Shown here: positions 34,259 through 45,248 of the stretch, piece by piece | Layout: the number at the start of each line of letters is the position of its first letter | Position numbering within the stretch: position 1 is the stretch's first letter | DNA from: Euonymus europaeus | Taxonomy: Eukaryota; Streptophyta; Magnoliopsida; Celastrales; Celastraceae | Reading direction: 5' to 3' | NCBI GenBank assembly: GCA_963580455.1 | Contig: OY756960.1 | Span: 3,782,001 to 3,846,000, forward strand | Length of the DNA stretch: 64,000 bases | Notes under the pieces: model-generated | The model's input: the letters and a program-made list of their open reading frames with translations, nothing else | Database searches by the model: none | What the model was told of the DNA's origin: nothing | Position numbers and translations under genes: made by a program

Positions 34259-37200
34259 TTATACGGTAAACATTTCACAATTAAACATCAATTCATTCTC
34301 ATATCTTTCCATAACAAACTGCTCCTCTGATGTAATAATAGTGGTAACAGTACATTTTTTGTCTGAAAATGGCTTCCTACCTGTTCTTCCAGCTCGGTGG
34401 AGGTAATCTACTGCAGTTCTTGGCAATTCAAAGTTGTATATATGAGTTGTTTCAGGTAGATCAACTCCTCTAGCAGCTATATCTGTTGCTACCAGAAGAT
34501 ACCCCCCTCTTTTCCTCACTTCCTGCATTCACAAAGCAAATAAATAAGGCCATGGATACTAGAGTTCATAATGGATTACATGGATTAGAAGTTAACTTTT
34601 GCTTACTTCAGAATCTCATATAGATATAAATATAAATTATGAAATAAACTGATAAGCAGAAACAGAAGTTTTTCTAAATCCATAAAACAGCGCGAAACTC
34701 GGTCCCTGCCTGAGGTTGTTTCTTCCATTTTTACCCACATTTGACATCAGGAAACCAGTCCAATTCTAAAAAAGTATCACCTCAATTCTGCACTCCAGAA
34801 CAAAAGGAAGAATGCATCTGACAATTCGGAACTCGAAGACGATGAATTAAACAGAGCACTTACTGATAGAGATGCTGCACGTGAATTGAAATTCATGTCT
34901 TCCTCCAGAAGAACAATGTCTAAACAACCTTCATAGGACGTTTCCAAGAAATTAATCAAAAGAGTAGTTGGTGGAGGATTGCCAGCCTTTTTTGATTTTT
35001 CAGACTGCATGGAAATAAAATAACTAATATCAATTCACTGGAGAAACTTTCGTCGAAGAAAGACAGACAAGCACAATATTTTCGATAAACATACCCTTGT
35101 GAATGCAGGTTACTAGCTACAAATACCTATTTTCTAATTGTTCATGCCTTGGGAGTCCTAAAAGCTTCACTAGATAGCCAGAAGACAAAAGGAATTTCTC
35201 TATCCTCGCTAAACTTTAACTGTAAGCATGCTCCTACTGTCCTACACCTAAATGAGATCAAACTACAGACCCCTTAGGAGGAAAGGAAACCTGTCACGAG
35301 AAGACAAAAAAGGAATTTCTCTATCTTTGCTAAACTTTGACTGTAAGCATGCTCCTACTGTCCTACACCTAAATGAGATGAGACTACAGAACCCTTAGGA
35401 GGAAAGGAAACCTGTAGCCATTGGCAAAATGATTAAGCGTTGTTGAATCAAGTTGAGCTAATCCAAAAATAGTTCATGACCACATGCTGTGTTTTATGCA
35501 TCAAATCTACTAAAACTAAAAGAATGCATGAGAAACAAAAATAAAATCTAAATATGTTGCAAGCCTAGTGAGTGTTCAAGTAGATAATATTGGAAAACAG
35601 TGAAATCCAGGTAAAGCATGTGGAAGTTCAAACTTAGATCAGAAGTCAATCCCATCCTCAGTACAACATTTGATGGCTGCATGTTTGTGACAAGTCTCTA
35701 AGGATATGCTTGATCAGATATCATTTTAAAAAGTCATTAAGGATATGCTTGATCAACCTGTTCTCCAACAAATATTATGGCAGATTCTGGTGGATCCGAA
35801 TGTATCAAAGATAGCAGTGTCTGATGCCTTCTGCTTTTACTAGATATCTGGTAAGCACCACAGAGGGTTCCAAATCAAATCCTTGGAGAATAAGGGAATA
35901 CACTAATAAAAAATGTCAACGAAAAAAGACCAGAAAAAGATGTTGCTGAAAAAGTATACAAGCTTCATAAAATTAATCACAACTGATACAAATACAAATA
36001 CAAGGAACATGTGTAACTCATAAAAATAACTGCATAGTCATCAAGCTAGGATCATGTAGAAGCAGCCTTTTTGTCACATGTAACTTACCACAAATCTATG
36101 TTGTAGGCATGATGGCATGGGTGTAATTGAATTGACGTGGACATGCACTGCATCACTCTGTAAGCGATATATTGACCACAAAATGAGGTGATCAGTTGCA
36201 GAATTGGATCAAATCAAAACAAAGTTTAAATAGAAACAAAACCCAATACCAAACCTTGGTCCACTTTTGCTGTATGCAGTCATGCAAAAATCGTCTATGC
36301 TGGGGAATGGAAGCACTGGCGAAAATAGTCTGACGATTGCTGCATGAAGAGTAAGTTGTCAATAGCTTCCGAAGATAGCTTACTTGCTTTGAGGCATTGA
36401 ACATAAAGTCAACCTAAACAAAGAATGAAAAAAATGTAATTCCGAAAAGATAATAGCCAAACAAGTCTTTTCATGTAAGTTTCGTAAGTATAATAACAAA
36501 AAAAGTAGCACGACTCATGGATATTCCCTAGATTGACATTATAGCCAACGCATAATAATTTGCAACAAAGAATCACTGGAAAATATGCACATTTTTAACA
36601 TAACAAAAAAAATGCACATTTTTGTGTGCTACAGAGACAGTTCTAAATTGCCAAAAAAAGTTGTGCACATTCCATTCAATAGTTAAAAACAATTGCTATT
36701 TCACTTACCTCATCAATAACCAGCACCTTCATTGATTCAAGCTTGAGTATGCGCTTCTCAAGCATTTGACACAAACTTGTTATTGTTGCTACTACTATGA
36801 CAGGAGGCTCTGCCTACAAAATTGTAACATCCATAAATTTTCTCTCACTCATAGTAACCAAATAAAGACCTATAAAGTTTCCTTATTATCTGATGTGGCA
36901 ACCAGGAAATAGCAAAAATGGGCCACAGCATAAATCACTGGTAAACCTACTATCACATCAATTTTCCTATTTATTTCGATGTGTAATTGACTCCCTAAGA
37001 TGATATTTCACCTTCACTGCTTGCAATCAACACCGTGATCAAATATTCAAATTCAAAGTTCAGATAAAAGCTATTTGAATACGTTTTCAACCAGCACATA
37101 TATAATCAGCCACCCAAAAACTGCTAGAAACTGAACAAAGTATCACAAACAACTCCTAAATGAAAAGTAAAAGAAGTAGAAGCTGTCAAAAAAAAAAAGA

Positions 37201-38904
37201 CAATGAAAAAAACACCAGGAAAAAAATGCAAGTCAAGAAACTCCATCTATGACCAAGTAAGGCATTCTTCAAATAAAAATTACAACCCTTAAAAGATGTC
37301 ATCATATAAATTGCAAAATTTCCTTTTGTTAAAGCCAAGCACTTCGAACATTTTATTATGCTGCCCTCGTGGGGACAAAATGAAAAGACAAGTATATGTC
37401 AAAGATACATCAAGAGACGCAATGCTGAAAAAGCTATCAGAAAGACAAGAAGACAGCATGGAAAAGAACATTAGAGTGAGAGGAAAGAGAAAAGAAGCAA
37501 GCTGCACGACTCAAATATTATATTGGCATATTATTTCTCATGAGAGGAAGACTTCATATCACAACGTGAACAGCTCCTTTAAAATGCCAATCCAACAATA
37601 ATGCCTATATGAGGGTCCAGAGAATCATAGAACAATGAAATATGGCAATAGATGAAGGAACCTTTAGCCAAGTCTTATGTCTTCTTAGCATTCCTCCATC
37701 AAGAAGAGCCATGACACTACATGACTTCTGCACCAGTTCGGAATCCACTGGGCTAGTTGCCAGCATCCGAGCAACTTTTGTTACCTGGTCCATAAAAAAA
37801 ATAACCACCTTATCAGAATGGAATAAATACTATTGGCTTCATATCATCATCTTTCTGTCAAATATTTTGTAGCAAGACTCCCTAGATTTCATCATTCGCA
37901 ATAATGTGCATTTTTCTGACAAAATTAGAGGAAAGATAAAGAATTTAGATTACCAAAGTTCAGGAATATTCTTACTTGCATCCCTAGTTCTCGGGTGGGC
38001 ACCACGATTAGTGCTTGCACAGCAGATCTCTGCGGGTTTATTAGCGAGAATATCAGCAATAGGTATGTCAGTGTCTTCCCAGAACCTGTCTAGAGGACCA
38101 GAAAGATATAATATGTCAGCCTCACAGTGAAAAAAATAGTTGCTTCTCTTTATTGTTCTACGTCCTTTCCAGTAAATAGATAACTCAGACCAAGCATGAA
38201 GAATAAGACACCATGAACAATTGAACTTACACACCCAGATAAAAAAAGGAACAAGTATTCATATTAAAATAGGTTCTGACAGACAGTATTGACCTGAGCA
38301 TGAAGTATGCAATCACGTCCAGAAAACAGGAGAGGCAGACCTTGATGTTGCACATCTGTAGCTACAGTGAATCCCACCTCTTCTATCCTGCACCACGTTA
38401 CACCAATCCTCAACGTCAGAAATCAAACCAGTCCACAACACTCAACATTGTATACCATAAACCACCAATACACTTCACTTGCAAGATAAGCCTGATTCTC
38501 TCTTCCTTTTTTTTTCGTGTGTTTCATAAATTATAATAAAACCCAGTTTTAATTCCAATGAATTCCACAAATTGAAAAACACCTAAACAAAGAGGAGCAA
38601 AAATTCAAAGAAACAAAATGCTTTGAACTTGCCTCCGGAGCACATACTCGGGGACGTGGCCATGGCAGATTTCTCGAAGTGTCAAAGAGCTCTCTTCCGT
38701 TACGGTTACATTAGAGGAGGAGTTGATTACTGCTTGCACAGGCATAGAATTAGAAGTAGAGCATAGAGGTCGATTTATGAAATTAACTCCATACGAGAGC
38801 CCAGGGTTCAGGTTTTTTGATTGAGAGCTAAAAGAAGGAGAGCGAGCCGCAGAATTTGAAGAGAAAACAAACTGTAAATGACGATAAGCTGAAGTGGAAG
38901 CCAT
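34259..38904 (-). CDS. RH58: DEAD-box RNA helicase 58, chloroplast-targeted, 10 exons
   Basis: Exons (minus): 38633-38904, 38294-38387, 37976-38089, 37662-37784, 36709-36813, 36255-36413, 36089-36157, 35758-35847, 34864-35004 and 34259-34522; 476 residues, in frame throughout. The Ser-rich, acid-poor N-terminus is a likely plastid transit peptide. Helicase motifs are visible: GF and Q region ([13 protein letters not shown]), Walker A TGSGKT, Ia PTRELGMQ, motif II VIDEVD (DEVD instead of DEAD), motif III SAS, motif [12 protein letters not shown] and motif [10 protein letters not shown]. It would unwind or remodel RNA using ATP. Length is close to the Arabidopsis RH58 protein. The first intron uses a GC donor (AG then GCAAGT), needed to keep frame. 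One intron contains a two-copy tandem duplication (35181-35415). The annotated ATG follows an upstream in-frame TTG that is not a start. Confidence 0.95.
35181..35415. repeat. two-copy tandem duplication in RH58 intron, ~119-121 bp
   Basis: GAAGACAAAAGGAATTTCTC at 35181 recurs at 35300 with two extra A bases, and both copies run through GTAAGCATGCTCCTACTGTC to GGAGGAAAGGAAACCTGT. Only a few substitutions separate them, so the event is fairly recent. It lies between exons 8 and 9 of the RH58 gene. Confidence 0.9.
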
Positions 38905-39010
38905 TATCAACTACCAAAACAGGGACTGAAGAAGAGGAGGAGCCGCAGCCAGAGGAGGGTGGTTGGTCATATATGCTATTTAACCGTGCATGATCAAATC
39001 TTCAGATAAG

Positions 39011-39063
39011 GCCCACTTTTTTAACAAACAGTATGGGCTCAGGCTCAGGCCCATTCTAGGGTT
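39011..39063 (-). promoter_or_regulatory. RH58 promoter: site II motifs and telo-box
   Basis: On the minus strand, AACCCTAG (39056-39063) is followed by TGGGCC (39049-39054), GAGCCC motifs and a TGGGCC-like motif near 39011. Telo-box plus site II is the usual pairing in promoters of plant organelle and translation genes. It lies 100-160 bases before the RH58 start codon. Confidence 0.55.
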
Positions 39064-40694
39064 GGATTATTTCCTTCGTTTCGCTTTCCGCCTTTCCTCT
39101 TCCATCTATAGTTATGTTCTTTGACCGTTTAGATACCTTCACTCTCACTGCATCTCTACAAAAATTTCATGTTCCTCCCTTCAACTTTCTGTATTTTTAA
39201 TATAAAAAAGTCCTCGGCTCATTATGCACTAATGAAGCAGGGCCCAATTAATCTGAGAAGTCTCGGCCCAATTATTATCTGAGTCCATTAATCAATTCAT
39301 AAATTGAAATCTTTAAAAATGACAACTAGATACTTATTGTCTATATGTATAAAGTAGTCAGTCATCCTGTCTTGTTAGATTATAGCCGTTGTGTGTCAAT
39401 ATGTTTGTGTATATATGATGTGTCCATTGTAATGATGATTGCAAGTAATGAAAGTGATTTCATCAAATTTTTTTATGTATCAGAGACACGAGACTCTAAC
39501 GAGTTTGCAATAGCCACCACTTCTTCTTCTCCTCTTACCACCACCATCTATGTTCCTTCCTTTGGTTTGGTTTCTACTGTTACTGTTCACACTTTGTCAG
39601 CTATTCCCCTAAAGCTTACTACCACCAACTTCACATCATGGAGATTGCAACTCTCTAATCTTCTTCGGGCATGCAATCTTCTTGGTCATGTGGATGGGTC
39701 TCATCCCTATCCCTCTAAACTCGAAGATTTCATTGCACAACCCTCTAAAGCCCCTAAATATCATAACTAGATCTCTTAACACCAGTTCATTCTTCATGCT
39801 ATCGTTGCATCCATAGATGCTACTATGCTACCACTTGTTGGTGATGTTAGCACCAACTATGTTGCGCGGACCAAAGTTCACCAATTATTTGCCAACATGT
39901 CTCGCTCACGTGTTATTCAACTCAAATCACAGTTGTCTCGCTGCCATAAAGGGGGCAAAGCTATGTATATTTATCTCCAAGAAGTCAAAACCTTAGCCGA
40001 TGAGTTGGCTTTGATTGATCATCATGTCCCTGCACATGATCTTACCTTACACATTCTTGGTTCTGAATATGCAGGGATTGTTGGTTGAGAAATGTTTTAC
40101 TTATGAAGAACTCAAGGATGTGCTTCTTGCTCATGAGGGTTACTTGTCCGCCTTGAAACAAATCATAAGAACACTGTTGTTACTGACAATTTCCATCAAT
40201 GGTAGCCCTCTTCTGGTCACCATAAAAGCAATACTCCCCATTAGTCCAGATCTGAGACTAATTCTCACTCGACTGAGTCTCAACCTTTTTATCATGGCTG
40301 GGGCGTGGACCACCTCGAGTAATTTGTCAACTCTGCTCTATTCCAGGCCATTACGCCAACACATGTAGGAAATTCAAGATTTCTACTCATGCCAATGAAA
40401 ATTTTACTTCTCCCACTACCAACCATGCTACCTTTTCCACCACTAGTTCTACTGCACCCATTTAACAGTGGCTAATTAACTCGCTAGTCATAACATGACT
40501 CAGGACCCCAACTCTCTATCTCAACATGTTGATTATGATGGCATCGACAGAGTTTTTCTTAGAGACGGCTCAGGTTTGAAAATAACACAAACGGGCACAA
40601 CTACCTTACCTACTTCTACACGTGACATTCTTGTTACTAATACTGTGTGTGCATTCCTTGAGTAGAAATCTCATCTCTATGCATGAACTTACTT

Positions 40695-40699
40695 CTACT
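40695..40699. repeat. target-site duplication, left copy (CTACT)
   Basis: Five bases immediately left of the LTR, identical to 45244-45248. Five base pairs is the usual Copia target-duplication length. Confidence 0.9.
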
Positions 40700-40927
40700 T
40701 GTTAGCTTGTATTTCACACAAAAATCACTGATACAAGATGCTCAGATGCACTCAGATGAGAGCTCCTACAACCTTCAAAATATTTTTTCATTCAAAAGTA
40801 CTCCAACTTACCAGACACGGCAAGCCTTAAACAAGATAAAAGGAAAATACATAAAAGCCCCTGGCATGGGCAGAAAGACCAAATAACAACAAAATACATA
40901 AAAGACAGCAATTCACTAGCATCAACA
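40700..40927 (-). repeat. 3' LTR of young Copia
   Basis: 228 bp, begins TGTTAGCTTGTATTTC and ends CTAGCATCAACA in plus orientation. It differs from its partner at two positions (near 40822 and 40907). The gag-pol frame would end inside this LTR (stop at 40922-40924). Confidence 0.95.
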
Positions 40928-43900
40928 CTCCCCCTTGAATTGCGCCAGAGGAATGACACCAAGTCGATTTCTGAGCAAACAGAACTTATCTCTTGGAAGA
41001 GATTTTGTTAAAATATCTGCTAACTACTCTTGAGAAGAACAATGCTCCAATGTAACAGACCCATCTTGAATAGCATCCCGAATGAACAGATACTTGATCT
41101 TGATGTGCTTAGTAAGATCATGATTAACAGGATTTCGAGCACTTGCAATCGCAGACCTGCTATCACATAATATTTCAGTTGTGGCAGATTTCTTCACATG
41201 AAGATCATCCAGAATTTTCATAATCCAAACAGCTTGAGAAGCAGCCTTGGATGAAGCAACAAACTCTGCCTCAGTTGAGGATAAGGCAACAGTTTTTTGC
41301 TTTTTTGAAATCCATGTACAAGCTCCTGATCCCAGACTAAAAACGAACCCAGAAGTGCTCTTCATATCATCTATGCAACCTGCCCAATCACTGTCACAGA
41401 AACCAGACAAAATCAAATTCTTCCCTGCCTCATATTGAACTCCATAAGAAAGAGTTCCTTTCAAATATCTCAAAATTCTCTTTGCTGCCCCTAGATGATT
41501 CTGACTTGGAGACTGCATGTATCTATATAGGAGACTTGCTGAAAACATGATATCTGGCCTTGTGGTAGTCAAATAGAGCAGACTTCCAATGAGACTTCGA
41601 TAATAATTAGCATCAACCTTTTTAGAACCATCATCTTTTTGAAATTTCTCATTCATAGCCAATGGAACCACGACAGAGTTGCATTCTTCCATTTTAAACT
41701 TGGAGATAATTGACTTTGCATAACTGGACTGAGAGATAAAAATACCTTTATCATTTTGCTCAACCTCCACTCCCAAAAAATACTTCAAAAGACCAAGATC
41801 AACCATTTCATATTTCTTCATCATGCTCTCCTTAAAAGCTTGAATCTGATTTTCATTATTCCCAGTCACAATCAGGTCATCAACATAGATAGAAATCACA
41901 AGCACAGAATCTCCCTCCTTAAGACTATAAAGGGTACACTCATCCTTGCTTCTCTTCAAACCTCTTAACTGAAAAAGCTGTCAACCTCAGAATACCAGGC
42001 TCTAGGACTTTGCTTTAAGCCATAAAGAGCTTTCTTAAGCTTGTAGACTTTATCCTCTCCCCCTTGAACCAAGTACCCCTCAGGTTGTTCAACATAGACT
42101 TCTTCATTTAGAGTTTCATTCAAGAACGCTGATTTAACATCAAGTTGATACACCTTCCATCGTAATTGAGCAGCCACTGAGAGGATAAGTCTGATAGTTT
42201 CAAACCTCGCCACTGGGGCAAAAGTCTCATGAAAATCAACACCTGGTTTTTGTGTGAATCCCTTGGCAACAAGCCTAGCTTTAAATTTTTGCACACTCCC
42301 ATCCGAATTAAGCTTTGTCTTGTAGATCCACTTAACACCTACTACATCTCTGTCCATTGGTCTATCCACCAGCTCCCATGTATTATTTTTTTCGATCATG
42401 CTAAGCTCCTCTTTCATTGCTTTGCTCCAAACAGGATTAGCTTGGGCTTCACAAAACCCTTCAGGTGTTTGAACAGCCATATTGCAAGTTTCATAGATAT
42501 CTGACATTCGTCTATATCTTCTAGGAGTAGAATCTACATCAGAGTTACCATCATGAGGGTCTTGGTCAATTACAGCATGATCTTCTTCATGGTCACTTAC
42601 AGCATGATCTTCTTCATGGTCCTGAACTTCAGGCTCTACTGTCTCAACATCATTTGGTTGTTCTTGCTCAAGCAAGTTTTCTATAGGACCCATGGTAGAG
42701 GTCTCAGCATTTGAGTTCCACTCCCAAACTGCTTCCTCATCAAAAACAACATCTCTACTTATCAACAATCTCTGCGTTTCAACATCAAACACCCTGTAGG
42801 CCTTTGACTGAGTACTATAACCCACAAAAATACATTTTTTACTCTTTGGATCCAACTTGGACCGTTTAGCAGCTGGAACATGTATATAGCATACACACCC
42901 AAAAATTCTAAGATGATTGACAGAGGCTTTAACTCCATTCCAGGCCTCAAATGGATTCAGACCATGCAAGGCCTTTGTAGGACACAAATTCAACACATAC
43001 ACTGTTGTGTGAACAGCTTCAGCCCAGAACACCTTGGGAAGATGTTTTTCATTTAAAATTGTTCTAGCCATTTCCATGATTGTTCTATTCTTTCGCTCAG
43101 CAACTCCGTTTTGCTGAGGAGAATAGCCAGCAGTGAGTTGTTTCCAAATCCCTTCCTCAAGACAATACTTCTCAAAATTCTCAGAAGTATATTCACCACC
43201 CCTGTCACTTCTAATTCTTCTGATCTGCTTCCCACTCTACTTCTCCACCAAGGCTTTAAATTGCTTAAACATTTCAAAGGTTTCTGACTTCTCTTTAATA
43301 AAATAGGTCCAACACATTCTTGAATAATCATCAATAAATGTCAAAAAATACTTACATTTATTAAATGATGGTACCTGCATGGGGCCACAGACATCCGAAT
43401 GGACCAATTCTAGAACTTCTTTAGCCCTCCAGGATCCCTGATTTGGAAAAGAGTTCCTGTGTTGCTTACCCATCAAACACCCTTCACACACACACGAGTG
43501 TCCTCATCAAAAACTGGTAAATCATTCACCATTTTCTTTTGCTGCAACTTTTTTAGATCACGAGAATTCAAATGACAAAGTCTTCTATGCCACAACTTTG
43601 CTTCATCATTCTGTGTAGTAGCCTTGAATGCCACTTCGCTACTATTGGGAAAATGTAACAGAAAATTTCTTCGATCTTCCATTTTTACAAACAACAACTC
43701 TTTCTCTGAATTCGGACTATCAAAAATCTTGCAACCACCATTTTCAAAAACTAGCTTGTATCCTTTCTCCATCATCTGCCCAACACTCAATAAATTACTC
43801 CCCAATTCAGGTACATACAATACATTTGGAATATACTTTAACTCGCCATTGGAGTAAATTTTAACCCTGCCTTTACCAGCTGAATACACCACAGCGCCAT

Positions 43901-44969
43901 TCCCTAAGGTGATCTTGATTTTGACAGAGTAGTCCAGACTCTCAAAGAAATCAATACAACCAGACATATGATGGCTACATCCATTGTCTAAATGCCAGGC
44001 TTCTGAGTTATTCTGAACATCCAGATGAGATGCATAGAAAAGATTTTCTCCTCTTGAATCAGGGCTACACTCAGCTACATTTGCCTTATTTTCTGTCTTA
44101 AGCCTGCAGTTTTTTTGAACATGTCCAAACCTCTTACAAAAATGACACTGAGGCTTGCCTTTGAACCAACAGTCAGCAGCTACGTGACTGAGACGTTTGC
44201 AAATATCACATGGAGCCTTAGAACCAGATTCTGAACTCCCTTGATTTCGCCAAGTTGTTTGCTTTCTCTTTCTTGCATCATCCCTCAACGACAGATTAGC
44301 TTGAAAGGCTGTTTCTAGAGATTGAGACTGTTGTTGGTTGTGATCACCACGCCTAAGCCTTCGTTGTTCATGAACTTCCAAAGAGCCTACTAACTCTTCT
44401 GGTTTCAAAGTTGAGAGATTTTTGGATTCTTCAATCGCAGCTACAACCACATCGTACCGTTCAGGCAGACTAATAAGCATTTTTTGGACTAGTTTTTCAT
44501 CTGACACTTCTTCTCCCAAAGTTCTCATTTGATTCACAAGACTAATCAACCTTGTATAGAAATCTTTAGCACATTCAGACTCTTTCATCCGTAAATTTTC
44601 AAGTTCACGCCTCAAATTTTGCAGCTTTATAAGAATAGTCTTACTATCTCCTTCGAACTCCTTTGCAATAATGTTCCAAGCTTCCTTAGCAAGAGAAGCC
44701 CTAATAATCCGTGGAAAGATCGCCTCCCCCACTCCATTTTGAAGCCGTGACAAAGCTTTAGCATTGACGACTCGATTGCTCTCTAATTGCTTCTTCTTCG
44801 CACTATCTAGGGTTTCTTCATCTTCAGGTTCTTCATACCCAGTTACAACAATATTCCAAAGTCCTTCAGACATCAAATACGTTCTCATTTTAACTTTCCA
44901 GGAGGTGTAGTCCTCACCATGAAAGACTGGAATGAGTGACATAACTCGATCACTGGACGACGACGCCAT
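40922..44969 (-). pseudogene. Copia gag-pol polyprotein, broken
   Basis: Starts MASSSSDRVMSLIPVF at 44969, only 46 bases from the 5' LTR. In order: gag (about residues 1-210); two zinc knuckles, CDICKRLSHVAADC and CHFCKRFGHVQKNC; protease with LDNGCSHHM; integrase zinc region (LWHRRLCHLN...CEGC) and core (HSDVCGPM, FIDDYSR, ERKNRT); reverse transcriptase (KARLVAKGFTQ, YVDDLIVTG); RNase H (DSDWAGC, SSTEAEF). Four breaks are visible: a frameshift at an (AC) run near 43484-43495 in the integrase zinc region, a TAG stop at 43237-43239 in the integrase core, a frameshift near 41965-41985 beside a T run in reverse transcriptase, and a TAG stop at 41024-41026 near the end of RNase H. It cannot make a full polyprotein. 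Confidence 0.93.
40928..40936 (-). other. polypurine tract of young Copia
   Basis: AAGGGGGAG on the minus strand, directly abutting the 3' LTR; this is where plus-strand DNA synthesis would be primed. Confidence 0.85.
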
Positions 44970-44998
44970 TGATTTTCTTCAAGACACAGGTTTGACAA

Positions 44999-45014
44999 CC
45001 TGGCTTCGATACCA
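44999..45014 (-). other. primer-binding site of young Copia
   Basis: TGGTATCGAAGCCAGG on the minus strand, one base from the 5' LTR. It matches the common plant initiator-methionine tRNA primer site (TGGTATCAGAGCC) except for two bases. Confidence 0.8.
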
Positions 45015-45015
45015 C

Positions 45016-45243
45016 TGTTAGCTTGTATTTCACACAAAAATCACTGATACAAGATGCTCAGATGCACTCAGATGAGAGCTCCTACAACCTTCAAAATATT
45101 TTTTCATTCAAAAGTACTCCAACTTACCAGACACGACAAGCCTTAAACAAGATAAAAGGAAAATACATAAAAGCCCCTGGCATGGGCAGAAAGACCAAAT
45201 AACAACAAAATACATAAAAGACAACAATTCACTAGCATCAACA
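45016..45243 (-). repeat. 5' LTR of young Copia
   Basis: 228 bp, same ends as the partner LTR, two differences. Being upstream of gag on the minus strand, it carries the promoter for the element. Confidence 0.95.
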
Positions 45244-45248
45244 CTACT
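45244..45248. repeat. target-site duplication, right copy (CTACT)
   Basis: Identical to 40695-40699. Removing the insertion and one copy reunites the older element's frame around the integrase entry region. Confidence 0.9.

Larger units (their letters stand above)
40700..45243 (-). mobile_element. complete young Ty1-Copia LTR retrotransposon
   Basis: Two 228 bp LTRs (40700-40927 and 45016-45243) start TG and end CA, differ by only two substitutions, and are flanked by the same 5 bp, CTACT (40695-40699 and 45244-45248). The coding strand is minus. Internal order: PBS, gag, zinc knuckles, protease, integrase, reverse transcriptase, RNase H, polypurine tract. This is a Ty1-Copia order (integrase before reverse transcriptase). 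It inserted into an older Copia element of opposite orientation. Structure is intact, but the coding region carries four breaks (see the gag-pol entry). Confidence 0.96.
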
